A stretch of 64,000 nt of DNA from Stenopsyche tienmushanensis (taxonomy: Eukaryota > Arthropoda > Insecta > Trichoptera > Stenopsychidae): NCBI GenBank assembly GCA_008973525.1, contig WACJ01000402.1, forward strand, positions 62,001 to 126,000. The letters run 5' to 3'. The notes under the pieces are model-generated. The model was not told the origin of the DNA and did no database searches. It was given only the letters and a program-made list of their open reading frames with translations. The position numbers and the translations under genes were made by a program. This document shows, piece after piece, positions 11,641 through 24,034 of this stretch (position 1 is its first letter; every line of letters starts with the position of its first letter).

Positions 11641-11980
11641 CTCAAAGGGCTTCTTCCAAACATCGATTCAACCCGATTTAAATTTTGAAAACCAAAATCG
11701 TAATGGTAACACTTCATTCTTGCTGGTGATTGGTTTTGGTGGTGTTCAACCCCTACTCAAAAAACAGCAGCTGATGATGTTGATAAGATTCGGGCATTGA
11801 CATTTTACCCTCAACATAAACAATACATCAACAAACCGTGTCTGGACACAAACTAAGCTCAAAAAGATGTCTATCAAAATCGGCAAGGACTTATTGATAC
11901 ATCTAATATCTACTATCTATAAACAATATTCTAACACAAAATTATAAACACTGTTGTAGGATCAACATATAAAACGCGGA

Positions 11981-12012
11981 CCGATCAATTGATGCGGGCG
12001 ACGGCAGATCTT
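11981..12012 (+). repeat. Repeat M, copy M2
   Basis: Reads ATCAATTGATGCGGGCGACG and continues GCAGATCTTA. It is close to the consensus of the six-copy motif M. Confidence 0.6.
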
Positions 12013-12067
12013 ACAGAGAAAGTGCTTAATTTAATCTTAAAACCCTTAAAGCTCGTGATGCCGTTGA

Positions 12068-12640
12068 TTCGTATCCCGGATCCCGGGATCCCGGGACAGT
12101 TTTAGGTACTTAAGAATCCCGGGATTAGAAAACGTAATCCCGAAAAATCCCGGGATTGAATTTTTTATCTAAGAAAAATCTTACACCTCACCAACACGAT
12201 GAAGCCTACTAAATCGAGACATTCCCGACGAAATCTAGACGCTTGAAAACAGTGGCGTAATTACCAATTGGCGAACTTAGGTGACACCCAGGGGCAGTGA
12301 CGTACATTTTGAAAAACATATAGCGTACATGTATGTTTTTCAAATTGTTATAGTAACCTTTCCCTACCGGTGGTGTATTTACTACACCTCGACTCTAATA
12401 ATGGGAATATCTATATGAAATATAAAAGTTGCGGGGTTCAGAATTTTTGCATTCCTCCGTAATATAATTACGAATCACATCAAAGTATTATAGTATATAA
12501 GTATTCATCTGCAGCGACGGAAATAAATAATTTGTCGGGAAATCGGGTGGTCCCGGGATTGACTAATGAAATCCCAAAATCCCTGGATCGAAATTTTGGC
12601 TCGGGATTGGATTCCCTAATCAGGATCGAGGAATTATATC
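12068..12640 (+). mobile_element. Putative hAT-type element with CCCGGGAT-rich ends
   Basis: Both ends are rich in CCCGGGAT words. The left end holds a near-tandem CCGGATCCCGGGATCCCGGG at 12076-12100, and the right end holds several ATCCC/GGGAT words in inverted orientation at 12550-12625. About 450 bp of the interior (12110-12540) matches the reverse complement of 48720-49175 closely, including TACACCTCGACTCTAATAAT. The 48-kb copy continues into a hAT dimerisation-domain fragment, which is why I assign this element to hAT. No coding frame remains in this copy, and the 8-bp target duplication could not be confirmed. Confidence 0.5.
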
Positions 12641-12969
12641 AATTTTACGAAAGAGTTTTATGAATTTCGCCAGCACTCCTAAATGTATCTTACACTTCTA
12701 AATTTCTATTTTCAATTTAGCTCTTTTTTATGATTTTCAAACTTAAATTCTTTAAGAATCTTAATTCTTTAAATTATCATTTCCTTAATCGAATTTATTC
12801 GTCCTTCGCTTTTGAAATAGCTTTCATCCTAAATTTTCCAGCATGCACTCAATGTCGACAATTTTATTTAAGATAGAGAATACCGAAGATGCGCTGCAAT
12901 ATCACACGCGATTATTAATTATTTGAAAAGAAACGCAGTAGTACAGTTACGTAGTTTATTGCTTCAGGG

Positions 12970-13260
12970 CACGTGTAGTGCGTGGTAAAGGGCTAGGGTC
13001 TAAAATCTCGCCTCGACCGACTGCCTCTCTCTCTCCTGTGAGCGCAGCCGCCGTATTGCGCGCGCATCCTTCCTCTCTCCGCCCCGCGGCCCCCGCTTCA
13101 CTTTACCAGACCAATATGCGCCAACTTGGTGCATCTGCTAAACGTCTCGCAAAACAAATTCCACACACAAACAATAGTTACAATAGCGCGCACCCAACAA
13201 CTCACTTAAGTTTCATCGCAATCAGATAAGTGATATAGGAGCGTATACTATACTTACAAA
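12970..13260 (-). mobile_element. Helitron-like fragment H4
   Basis: The block at 13205-13255 (TCATCGCAATCAGATAAGTG, then ATATAGGAGCGTATACTAT) resembles the region just inside the 5' end of H3 (34430-34470, same orientation). The 12990-13110 part is GC-rich and CT-rich, as in other non-autonomous copies here. No TC start was found, so the element is incomplete or its end has decayed. Confidence 0.35.
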
Positions 13261-13314
13261 AAACTTCATTGATTAACAAAAACTAATTGATCCATATATG
13301 AAAGTGATATTCGT

Positions 13315-13344
13315 GATAGTTTGTGCGGGCGGCGGCCGATGTTA
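13315..13344 (+). repeat. Repeat M, copy M3
   Basis: Reads TTTGTGCGGGCGGCGGCCGA and continues TGTTA. It is a diverged copy of motif M. Confidence 0.5.
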
Positions 13345-15730
13345 GAAATTCCGCTTCTTTATTAATACATCCATTAACATTCTATGATATTATAATACTT
13401 TTTCGTTATGTATTGTCATTCTTCAATATATACAACTGTACGACGTCTGCGATATTAGAAGCCATCAGCGTTTTCGATATACAAAGGCGATTTTTTTCAG
13501 GGTATCACATTCGGAAGGTAACGGTGGTGTTGCAAAAATAAAAAAGTCGTTCGCCAACAGTCGCAGATAGAAAAATAAGAAGAATTCCTTCTTTTTGTCG
13601 CAAATGGCAGTTCGTTTTCAATGCGACACCATTTTCCTCGGGCATTTGTAAGGCTTTGTCGTCGCGTCGTTTCGATCGCCTCCACACGTCCTCACAGCAT
13701 CGTGGTCCAGATGTCGGCGAGATTCGCAAACGATTTTTTATAGCCATTTCTATAATGAAATAGATTTGCGAAAATTGGGTGAAGTAACGTTACACACACA
13801 ATTGGTCACGCGAAGGTGGATGGACAACGAGACCGTTTTTTGTCGCCGAAAGCAATTAGTAATTGAAAATGGTGAGAGTTCTGACGCCAGTGCATGGGTC
13901 GGAAATTCAATTAGGAGCTTTTTTCTGAATCAAGATGCGAATTGTGCCATCATATAATATCACTTACGTTGGCATTAAATACGGCAATCATAAGTAATAA
14001 ATAACGGCTGCCATGTCCTGCTATTTTCTTCACAGCATAAAGACCGCCTAATGCCACGGAAATTATTTGTTACTTGTTAGTTTTAATTGGTTTCATAATC
14101 GGCGATATATCGTTGCTTAACACTCTAAGAGTCAATGCAATATATTAGTTCCATTTTTTTTAAACGCACATTTAACTCCCATTTATCCAATTTATAATAT
14201 CATACATATTAGAATATACGACAAATTTTTGTTTGACACTTTAAAAACCGGACGCACAAAATGATGCATTGGAACAAATATGCATAATTTGTACAGTACA
14301 ATAATAAATTTGTCATAATTTTTTTATCCAATGCATTATTCACGTATTATTCGAAGAATTTTTATGCATTTTTTTGAATTTATTGCAAAATAATGCAGAT
14401 TGTAACAATGCAGATGGAATCAATGACTAAGGATTGCTTGAATTTGTTTTATTTATTAAGTCCCATTGTTGTTATTGAAGATCCTACTGTCGGAAGATAT
14501 GCAAAAAATCATAATTGCTTGATATTTTTAAGCATCGACTCAATGTAAGTCCCCAAATTATATGTTAAAAGAGGATTCAAACTATCAATTTTAATGTAAA
14601 AACGATAATTTAACTAATCCAACGATCTATATCTCGCCCAAAAATGTTTTTTGTACATAAACCGGGTTTAACTTCACTGTTTCCTTGCACTTTATATTTT
14701 TCATAATATGAATAGAAATCATAGGGATCTAATATAGTATAATTTCATAATTAAGACAATTACAAACACAAAATGCATATTTTTTCTTCGTTTATTATCA
14801 TAAAATCTATGTTTCTATAAGAACCCATTACTAAATGGAGTATGATAGGCAATTATTATGATTGATTGATCGCTGATCTTCTGCAAATATAAATCTGAAG
14901 AAAGTATATCCTGATTGACACCAAAGCATATAAATATGCAATATAAGGCGCATATGTTCTAATATATGCCCCCGGTGCGGCAGGGAAACTTCCTTATTTT
15001 AAATGCGCGTATTGAAATGACATTTATTCTAAAAAATACTGTAATGATACTTATTTAAAAGAATGGAACTAAATGTTTTTTTTTTTCATGTAATTTTGTA
15101 ACAATAATGCAGCGTACGAGGGAAAAGTGCGCGTTCATCTTAAAGGCGTCATTCCTTCCTTCTCGTAGTAACTGTTGTGCTATACTAACTAACTCAATCT
15201 AGTAACCGTTACTACTTTTACTTGCTTGGGCACTCATAATCTCTTACATAGTTGATAGTACCCAAAATTCCCTCGGCTTAGTACCGCCGGAGATATCTAT
15301 AGGTTATCAACTGGTCAGAAATTCGGACCAGTTGACCCTGGAAACATTGTGGTCACTTCTTTCAATGTTTACGGCATTTAGGGCTTTCTGTAACCTCCAT
15401 AGCGGCCATCACTTCCCCCCCCCCTCTCTACAATAACAATCAATCTAAGAATGTATCAATTATATTACAATCTTAGCTAGTTTCTCTCCGCGCTCAGGGC
15501 GCAAATGGCTGCTAGAAGTAAAGGGGTCAGAAGAGGGTCCCCATATCGATACTGATAAAAATACATAATAGTATAAAACCTTATCAGACTCAGAAAAGCT
15601 CAAGTAACAGAACAAGCCTAAAAAGAACAATAAACAGACTATCTTAAGGAGTAACCAATGAAGAATCTCACTTCGCAATGATAACAATATTGTCTTGACG
15701 AAACTGAGACAATCAACCTGAAAAATGAAT
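13345..15730. other. No gene identified; AT-rich with a less AT-rich island
   Basis: An island at about 13480-13900 has overlapping open frames on both strands (62 to 80 codons). None has a recognisable motif, so I do not call a gene. 14200-14440 contains several ATGCAT/ATGCATTG words in both orientations. A C9-11 tract lies at about 15415-15425. Nothing else stands out. Confidence 0.4.
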
Positions 15731-15734
15731 GCCC

Positions 15735-15950
15735 TCAATTGGTGTAGGAGCGGGTCCAAGATGTTCTTTTTAGTAAAATCGATAAGGTCATCTTGAGTAG
15801 TTTTTCGCTGTCTTTCGAGGAAAGCTGCTCAGTCTTTACAAATCCCCCACAATCCCTATTAAGAAAGTCCCGAAAACGCCCTCCGATACGCTTATCCTGG
15901 TATCCTGCTGACATACTACCTTCAATATCGATTGAATTTATGATACACAC
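15735..15950 (-). repeat. Repeat P, copy P1 (open frame shared with 62.5 kb)
   Basis: A 71-codon minus-strand frame, MCIINSIDIEGSMSAGYQ, with KRIGGRFRDF, CGGFVKTEQLSS and KLLKMTLSILLKRTSW following. The matching block at 62500-62860 (-) keeps KRIDERFHDRF, CGRFVKSE and KLL.TTFLTLLERAFW, so amino-acid similarity persists through indels and stops. I do not recognise the protein family. The shared GGTGTAGGAGCG word lies at the 3' side of both. A decayed coding part of a retroelement or DNA element is the simplest reading; a duplicated host exon is also possible. Confidence 0.45.
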
Positions 15951-16002
15951 TAGATAGATATAATCAAATTTGAACTTAAAATGAGCATAGATAATATTAA
16001 TA

Positions 16003-16135
16003 TAGGGTCATTCAATAGGGACGCTCGAAATTTGTCAGGTTATAGCAGCCATATTGTTAAAGTTAAATCTACCAAATTTATTGCGAATTGATAAATAGTG
16101 TATGGCAAATTACTGTAAAAAGTTATAGTGTTGAA
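16003..16135 (+). mobile_element. Family D 5' end relic
   Basis: Begins TAGGGTCATTCAATAGGGAC, the family D terminus. The following 110 bases match the 5' leader of D2 (minus strand) and the 35715-35830 relic, including TAGTGTATGGCAAATTA. Only the end of the element is present. Confidence 0.55.
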
Positions 16136-16479
16136 AAATGTGTGAAAATTATCAAATTTTATTTTCAAAATCAAAAATCAAAGTTTCTCAAAAAAAAAAT
16201 TCTTTAACGACGAGGTCCATTTTCGATGATAAATAACTTTTTATTGCCTAAACTCGTTGATATGGATATTGACGAACTGTGGTTCTACACAGCTAGAGGT
16301 CCCAAATATTCGTAAATCAATTATTCGAATAACGAACATGAAATTGGTAGAGCATTCGAATGTTTTTGACAGGGCAAAATTGGAGCTAAATTTTAACCTG
16401 TATCCGATATTTCGAACCTCCTGCCGGGTTCGTGTTCGCGGATTGAGTCAATCCGCGTCTATATAGTGAAATGCTGATT

Positions 16480-16850
16480 TTCTCGGAAATGAGCCGATTG
16501 GAATATATTTTAGGATTTCAAAAAGGGCAAAAATAATTTCGATCTATATTGACATATCCCTATGGAAGATAAAAATGCTGGATAAGTGGGTGCCGCACGA
16601 ATTACATAACAATAGTAGTTATTGACACTAACATAAGTAAAATAAATTGACACGACAGTTTGTTCCCGAGTCTCAGATGACTAGTTTGAAAACAAAAATG
16701 CATCCAATATTTGAAATAAATTATACAAAAAATGGGCAAATATATTGCATATATTACATATAAACCGTAGGGTGTGTAGACACAGCGCACGCCGCGATGG
16801 ACATTCTGCACGACCACATTGCACACAAACGCTATTACTGTAAATGTTTC
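16480..16850 (+). pseudogene. Mariner transposase relic F1
   Basis: In one plus frame 16563-16607 gives KMLDKWVPHELHN, the classic mariner linker between the DNA-binding and catalytic domains. The block 16480-16720 matches the reverse complement of 47700-47890 (copy F2), sharing CGACAGTTTGTTCC/CTGTCGTGTCAATTTATT and the GCCGCACGAA core. Downstream sequence is out of frame. No terminal repeats were located. It is a different lineage from families A to D. Confidence 0.65.
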
Positions 16851-18498
16851 AGCGATACCAATCAATGTTGAGTGATTATTTTATGGCCACAATTGAATCA
16901 CGAGGTGTCCGATATCTATTTCCAGCATGTCCTTTATTATATTTATGATACTGGCTGATTTATCTATTTTTGCTTGAAACCTGCTGTATATTTTTGTGCT
17001 TGCACTTCCGATTTTTATTGAGTTTTCGAGCATCAAAGCTCTTGACTCTTCAACTTCCTTCCTAGCCATGCTGACCTGTCGATTTCGTAAGGCCGCGTCC
17101 GATGAGTGCTCGAAAATTTCGTAACTGCTGTAAAATGTGCATCGGTCGCTGGTGTTTTATATATTTTTTTCTTCTTCGGAACACGTTTATTGTCCTGTTT
17201 TATTATATACGAGCGATGAATATATGTTAGCAATAAAATCCGACAAAGCGTAAGATTTACGTGTGAAAAATCTCATATCGTAAGCAATATTTTTAACGTT
17301 CGTAAACACGTTGCTTCATATTTTTAGAAGCTCACGAGGCAAACAAGAGTGTCTTTAGAATAATATTCACATGAGAGTCGCTCGTTTGTAAATGCGTGTA
17401 CTTCATCTTATTTGCACTACTGGGGAGGTTGTCGTCTTCATGTGAGCATCATTCAATTCTGACACACATATTAAATGGTTCATGGCGAACCGTTGATCCG
17501 CTCTCGTGTCTTAAGGATGCTGCTGAGAGCTTTGAAAATCTCCGCTATCGGAAAGCGTCATTTATTAAAGAATCCGCAAAAGGGTGGCGCTAAACATTTT
17601 GTATGAAAACATTAAGGCGTCGCGATAAAAGCTCGCTGAGATATTCGGGGAGCTTTCGTCCATATTGCCTAAGATGGCGCGTTTTTCTCGTTTTTTGCGT
17701 CCGAATCAGATTCGATATATTGTGGATATAGTTTTTGTGCATTAAAAAATGGTCGGTCTTGTGTAACAATGTCGGGAAAAAATGACTAAGGCGCAGCGGA
17801 CGGTTTCCTCTCTTCGCGGAAATCATTGCACTCTCAAAAAAGGAGCCCGTCATGGACATCATTCCTTGCGACAAATCAATTAAAACGCGTAAAATTGTCA
17901 ATAAAATCCATAAAAAATGCGATCGGATCAGAAAAGATCTATTTAATGTCCTTGAAATATCGATTAGATGATTCATCTCGGCGGAATGAATGGCCGTTGT
18001 GGAAATCGTTTGCTATTAAATTCAAAAATATCGACACAAATGGCCATTTAAACTCATTCAAAGTCAATTAAACAATTTTAAAATCAACAAAACTTATTTT
18101 TTGTCTACAAGCAGTTTACGTTGATTATTATTAAATAAACATCATCTACTTTCGATACAATATGGCTAGGACTTAAATAGACGTGGCGTAAGTTGTAGTG
18201 CAAGAACTTGATTAAAGATTGCAACTTTCAATAAGGCTTTGTAATATTGAGTGCATATAATATTTATCATAAACAGCTGCATACATAGTTTCAATCTTGT
18301 CATTGCCATCGATTGATATTATAATATATAAACGGAAATATTGATAAAGTCAGGCAGGGCCACCCAAAAATTCCCACTTTAATAATCTCATCTCAATTCG
18401 GCCATGTGTTAAAGACAATAGGAAACCACTATATTATTACCATTTATCTCAATACAAAAAACGGATCTGACACCACCGTAATAAAAAGAAGTATTAGT
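16851..18498. other. No confirmed gene; two unrecognised open frames
   Basis: Minus-strand frames of 62 codons (16881-17069, MARKEVEESRALMLENSIK, helical and charged) and 128 codons (17590-17976) are open. Neither carries a motif I recognise or matches the repeats in the window. The longer one overlaps a plus-strand frame of 81 codons, so at most one can be real. Either might be an exon, but chance frames are equally likely. Confidence 0.3.
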
Positions 18499-18656
18499 GT
18501 AGTCCGAGAAGTACCAGAGCAACCTTAAACACTCCCAGACACTTGGGGTAGTGCCTGAGACTTACTACTCTTGCGTCTTTTAATGGATTACAGAGAGATA
18601 TCCCTGGTATACATCTCGCACCTAGTTCTAGGATAGTCGGATACTTCTGGGACTAC
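18499..18656. mobile_element. Miniature family B element (MITE), 158 bp
   Basis: The left end GTAGTCCGAGAAGTACC and the right end, in reverse complement, GTAGTCCCAGAAGTATCC are an inverted pair matching the family B terminus seen at 50254 and 60354. Nothing of the transposase remains between them. It is a small non-autonomous derivative, or two ends brought together by deletion. Confidence 0.6.
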
Positions 18657-21600
18657 CCTCGTAGATGCACGTGACGTTATGAAAGTAGACAATTTTGGTA
18701 CTTAATATTAAATATCAATAGTTCCAGCTAGGACTTGGAGCTAGGACTGATTTCAAGTCATTATAGAATCGTCCCAATGAGAATGAAATATAGTTGGGTC
18801 AGACGGTCACGTGGCTATGATGTGGACCCTAGGGGCAAAATCATTTAGTTCCAGCACCGATGATAGTCAGTCCTCTGTTGGTCATCGCAGGGTCAAGCCA
18901 AACAAAGCGTCGTGATAAATGGATTAGGAATTCGGATTCGTCATGGTGAGGAGGACGGTCCCCGCGACGGCTCGCGTGCCATTGCTCTCGACGACGTCTG
19001 CAGAAGCAGGGCCTGCTCAAGAGGTTGCATTATTAGATAAGAACGGACGCGGTCGAGTACACCTGTGCCTAATGCCACTTTAATATGTGAAGTGGCCAGT
19101 TATGCTATAAACGGAGAACAATAGACGCTCAGCTCGCCAGCACGACCGTGATGCTTGGATGCTCCGGTGGCCTCACGATAATCATCCTCAGCCATTCATT
19201 CTTTTTTGCATCGATCCTACATTGATGTTCTTGTGCTTTCGCGATTCCACTGCAAACAACAACAAACGAGACCGGAGCCACCGTTGCATCAGCGACGACA
19301 GCTCTTTCGACGCCCGTAAATAGCGTCGACGAGTAATTGAAACATAAATATTATCTTAAAACTCGACTTTTCAATATCGATCCGTTAAAGAGCTGCGTTA
19401 ACGTAATCGGTTGATGCTCGACGTCTGCGTGAACTTCAACAGGTTTGACAACAAAATCGGCGCTGCGGGTTTCTGACACCAATAGTCGTGTATACTTATT
19501 TCATTCTTGGTACTACATCACCATGCATATAGATATTCTTATTCTTAATTAGCAACATAATCACTAGTATATGTATGCATCTATTGCGGAGAAAAATGAG
19601 AGCGTCCACCCGCTTAGTAGCGTAGGGCTTCGCTCTCGAAACGCACTTTCAGTAAACGACGATTCTTCTCATCTTTGAAGTAAGCTCGCGGTCCTTTAAC
19701 TTCTTGTGTAAAAGACGCTGCAAACGCTATAGAAAAAACTCTATAGACGTGGACGCTATAGGAGGGTTAACTGTACATATAATTATTGCGAAGCAAAACG
19801 GATTGAAAAAAGGAAAAAAATAGCTACAATATTATAATATTAATCAATTCCTATAAAATTATTTATAGATCATTAAAATAACCTATGAAAAAAAAAATTA
19901 TTGGATTACTCCGAGAACAGACAGACATACATTCATGTTTATATGTAGATATTTAAATTATATATCTTCGAATGTTATTTTTTTTATAACAGATGATTTT
20001 TTTTTGTGTACAACAAAATAATATCTATTCCAATTAAATTCAATTAAACAGTCCTCTGTATCGATTTTTAGAAAATGTTCACTATATCCTAAAGTAATGG
20101 AAATATTTTTGATTCGTCTGTGGATTTTTATTAACCAGATGGATATATTAATATATTCCTATAGAATGGTCCAAAATAAGTTAATGATTTAATTTGATTT
20201 TTTTCATATATTTGAATAATAATTTTGGTCGCCACTGGATATAAAACATGTTTTTTCCGAATCTAATTTTATTCATCCACAAAAAAGATATAATTTTTCA
20301 TTAAATAAGACTGCACAAAGAGCTTTAATTTACTATATGTCCCGTACAGGAAATATCAAATTACTCAAACAAACTTATACTGAAAAATAATTAAAATCTG
20401 ACTTGCAAATTTCCTGCCTTATTCGACGATGGTATTTTGAACTTTGATTTTTTTTAGGCGCATTTCAAAAACACCGTTATCCTTTTTCAACACAGCATAA
20501 CAGTTTCGTACATTTTTTTAGCGCGGATCTCAAACAAAAAAGGACCAAATCAGAGTGGCGAAATGATCGATGGGCCGCGTTTACTTCGGCATTAATCAGG
20601 AATCGACGAATAAAATCTGGATGTATTTATGGCGCAAGAACCGTTAATTCCCAAAATGATAATTTACCAGAATTTAGCAAGTCGTCGAAATATTATTTAT
20701 GGCGTAATTTATAAATCATTCCAAGCGAAGATCAATTTGCGCAGTGATAAATGCACGTCTTTTTTTTGCGCGGTATTTATTTATGAGATTATGTTGGAAT
20801 ATGAATAAATTCATCGTAAATTTGATGATAATGCATTTAAATAATTCAATGGCACAGATTCAATTCTATTTCGTTGGGATGATGACAAAGATGACGCAAA
20901 TAACTACTGTTATTTACGCGGATAAATCCGTGCGGTAGGTAAATCTATACGGTCCTAAATTTCAATATAATAGAGGACATTAAGTCGAAATAAAAACTAA
21001 TGAAATCGAACAGGCTATTAATATGGAAATGGACATTTTTCTTCTAAATCCCCAAACAGGCCGGATGATTTTGATGATTCCAAGAGGCGATGCTAATTTA
21101 TTTCCCCACAACTAATGGGCGCTATCTAATTTTCTCGGTTATCCAGTTTTCTTGACATTTCAATAATAAAAAAAAATCGGTGAGGTTAGTTCTTAATTGC
21201 GTCTAGCTAACGGTTCAATTATCTACGCTAGATTAATCAGCCATTTGAATAAAATGCCTAGTATCGTCTGTTTACACATGTGATTTTTTTCTTGGAGAAG
21301 TCTCTTCGGATTACGATAACATCTTTATTGCCTTTGTGCATATAAAATAATAATGGTGTTAAAATTTTACCCCGGTTTGTTCATTAAGATACCTTGATAA
21401 CGTCAATTAAGACGTTTCTCAGGCACAGGCTGTTTCTTAAGCTTTGGAGAAGATCAAATTAATAAACATCACAACGAATCCGCATCGAAAAATAATCAAA
21501 TAACATCAAAAGTACGCCTTACGTTAGAGTTACGCGGTGATAACAGAAAATTGCGCAAATGGATTAATATCAATTAAGAGGGGAATCTAACTAGTACTAA

Positions 21601-21800
21601 CAAATCAGTGTATTAACAAAGCTAACTTAATTTTTAAGCTATATTTTAGCTCAAAAACGGAAATGAAAATACCATCCTCCCAACATATCAGCACTTGCTT
21701 GTTCTACTAGCTTGAAAAACAACCTCGTGTGCACCGGGTATTAGTCTGCCGTTTGTATATATGCTCCATAACTTCAGTCCTTCTCCTGTGCTTGTTGTAA
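18657..21800. other. No gene identified; one GC-richer segment, one pogo-like end
   Basis: 18830-19330 is noticeably GC-richer than its surroundings but has no recognisable frame. 19597-19672 repeats at 29029-29100, sharing CTCTCGAA and CTTTCAGTAAACGACGAT. A putative pogo-like terminus is at 19738-19772. 20480-21600 is AT-rich with several TTTATGGC words (Hox/Abd-B-type cores, for example near 20627 and 20696) and may be regulatory DNA. No exon could be called. Confidence 0.4.
19738..19772. repeat. Possible pogo/Tigger-type terminal sequence
   Basis: In reverse complement this reads CAGTTAACCCTCCTATAGCG and continues into a CTATAGAG word, resembling the CAGT...ACCCCTCTATAACGGAC style ends of pogo-like elements. 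Only one end is visible. Confidence 0.3.
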
Positions 21801-21807
21801 AATAATA

Positions 21808-22053
21808 TTACCTATGGTTTTTGGACTTCTCCAACAACTTATTCAAATCTCTCGGAATACATATTTTATTTCGACGGATAGTCTCAATAAAAGTAAGCCC
21901 TGCCTGCTGAAGATTTTCCACGGTGTCGAAATTTGTGAAATAGTTGTTGACAGAAGCCATGAGGTCCAATCGAGAGATCATGGACATGTACGGCGAAGCG
22001 GAAATTACTACGAGGACAGGCTGAAAACTAATGCACGCATACTTGTCCAACAT
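21808..22053 (-). pseudogene. piggyBac-like transposase fragment
   Basis: An open minus-strand frame of 81 codons. Residues about 35-80 read NNYFTNFDTVENLQQAGLTF, then IETIRRNKICIPRDL. This follows the piggyBac/PGBD pattern D-N-F/Y-F-T-S ... LAEELL..GLT..GTIR.NK..IPKE, which includes a catalytic aspartate. Here that Asp position is Asn (NNYFTN), so the fragment would be inactive even if expressed. Only about 50 recognisable residues of a protein usually over 500 residues long remain. No TTAA-flanked ends were found. A mariner relic lies immediately upstream on the same strand. Confidence 0.65.
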
Positions 22054-22119
22054 ATAACCAGTTTTTTTTCATTCCGCCACTGAAAAATTCTTCCAATTTT
22101 TCTCGAATCTCATCATCTA

Positions 22120-22352
22120 AGATGTAATGATTAATTACCATTGAGGTTTATTTTTTGAATATTATATTCCAATATGGTTTGCGATACGCTTTTGAGTGGT
22201 CGATCATTTTGAATCAAGTTGACGATGAATTTGCGATCATCCGTAGCAGTGATCGGATTTCATCAACGATTATGTCTTTTTTAAAGTCACAACTACGAAA
22301 TTTTATTACCCATCGATTTACTATAGATCTATCAACAGCATTATCACTTTAA
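22120..22352 (-). pseudogene. Mariner-type transposase N-terminal relic
   Basis: The minus strand from 22352 translates to AVDRSIVNRWVIKFRSCDF in one frame. This matches the end of the first helix-turn-helix region of mariners (AVDRSTV.RWV..FR.G). A frame with RSLLRMI follows. It shows the part of a transposase that family A lacks and belongs to another lineage. No ends were found. Confidence 0.5.
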
Positions 22353-22604
22353 ACGACGATGAATCTCAATTTTAAAGCACTGTTCAACTCGTGTTGACAT
22401 AGGACATACACTAGAATACATCTCCATATTTCCACTTTTCGAAATACACTGGATGAACATAACGACATAAAATCTCAAAACTCAAATTGAGGAAGGATTT
22501 TACTGCCATATGTCACCTGGCGCGTTTATGAAGATCATTTCGTTCGCGGTTTACAAGCATGTGTGCATTAGTTTTCAGCCCACCCATTAAATGTATATAA
22601 AACA

Positions 22605-22770
22605 AGTTTTGTGTAGGACGTTTATTATTTTATGGCATTAAGTATGAAATATAACGTCGTTCAAATTTCCGCCGCGGTTTTGCTTAGTGGCACGTATTCG
22701 GGAGGTTCAATTTTCGATGTCCGCGCAGAATGTCCATGGTGACTTGCGCTGCTGTTATTGGACACGGATA
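22605..22770 (-). mobile_element. Family D transposase C-terminal relic, D3
   Basis: The nucleotide sequence GTCGTTCAAATTTCCGCCGC with GGTTTTGCTTAGTGGCACGTATTC closely matches the D2 interior at 6640-6690. Translated on the minus strand it gives the diverged EPPEYVP/KIEPPEYVPLSKTAAE reading. The right and left ends are not clear. Confidence 0.55.
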
Positions 22771-23149
22771 AAGCGTTCGATATTGCATAGCATTGGATAC
22801 AACGACCCAACGCGCTATTGATTTTATCTAAGCGCTTAGGCACGAATGTGAACAAATACAATTTTAACTGATTGGTGCTCAAATTGAAGTCGATGATCGC
22901 ACGCACATTTTAATTTTGTAGAACATAAATTCGACTTTGTGAATTTAAAATAATACAAACACGCCATGGTGTCAAAGACAACTGCAAATGTGTTAGATTC
23001 CATTTGAGCATTTATGAGCCTTGTCGGCGAGTTTTTAAATATTTTGACATGGCGCATGAAAAAATATGATTTTTTTGATTTATTTATTTTTATTTTGCCA
23101 ACTGACCAAACAGTCGAATTGCTGAACATCCTGTTGATAAACACAAAGT

Positions 23150-24030
23150 TCGTCGACTCCGAATGTCTTATTTTATCTTTGGAGTTTTAATGGCACTCCG
23201 CTGATTTTAATGTCTCCGTTACCGTTCATTCATATTCCCCTTAATGTTCATCATCGATAACAGATAACAGAACGACCGAAATGATTCGCCAATTGGAATT
23301 TTATTTATTTGCCATCCAATTTAAATTGATCCATCGGAGCAAATTTTTCAATCTACGAAACATGGAAACAACAAGAATTTAAAAAATCCTTCGGATAGGC
23401 AGCTTCTTGATCCCGTCACTAAAGTATGAAAGCGAGAAAAAGCATCCTCTGTTTGAATCGCCTTTGCAAATCGGTCAATTTTCTTCCGCGAATTTTTCCT
23501 GTTTTTCTTCCGACGTGTCTGCTTTGATTAAGCATTGCCAAAATTCATCTTTGTTTATTTAGCTGCTCTCCAGAAATTCAGTTGACCAAATTCTCGATCT
23601 GTCAGACGATAGGGAATGAAATATACTTTGATCCATAGTGTGGCCCGTTTCATTGTCGTCGGCTATCTGTGATCAAATTTCTGTGGGAAATTCCTACTTG
23701 ATGATACTCTTCCATGTTATATTTCCAACAATGGGAAGTGTATTTAAATTAATTGGAAATTGCCGAGCGCATTGTCTAATTTCATGGAAAAAATGTGGGC
23801 ATTTTGTTTGAATGCAAAAACTTTATACCCTCCAATAAAACAAATTGGCGAGATTACGTTGAATATGAACGTCATTTTCTTGGCTTTTTCGCGTGATTAT
23901 TTAATGGTGGCTCTTTTTCATATACGCGAATTTGCTGCAAATCATAAATTTATTTCATATTCCAAATCATCTCAATTCATCTTCTTAGTCTATCTTAGAA
24001 TCCATGTGTCCATTTATAATATATTGTCTT
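23150..24030. other. No gene identified
   Basis: AT-rich. 23385-23415 (TCCTTCGGATAGGCAGCTTC) recurs at 30357-30385. A 106-codon plus frame at 23760-24080 is hydrophobic, unrecognised and runs into the MITE at 24035, so I do not treat it as a gene. Confidence 0.4.
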
Positions 24031-24034
24031 ATGT

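Noticed and set aside
17590..17976. 128-codon minus frame as a host gene
   Set aside because: No recognisable domain, overlapped by another open frame on the opposite strand; kept only as a note.
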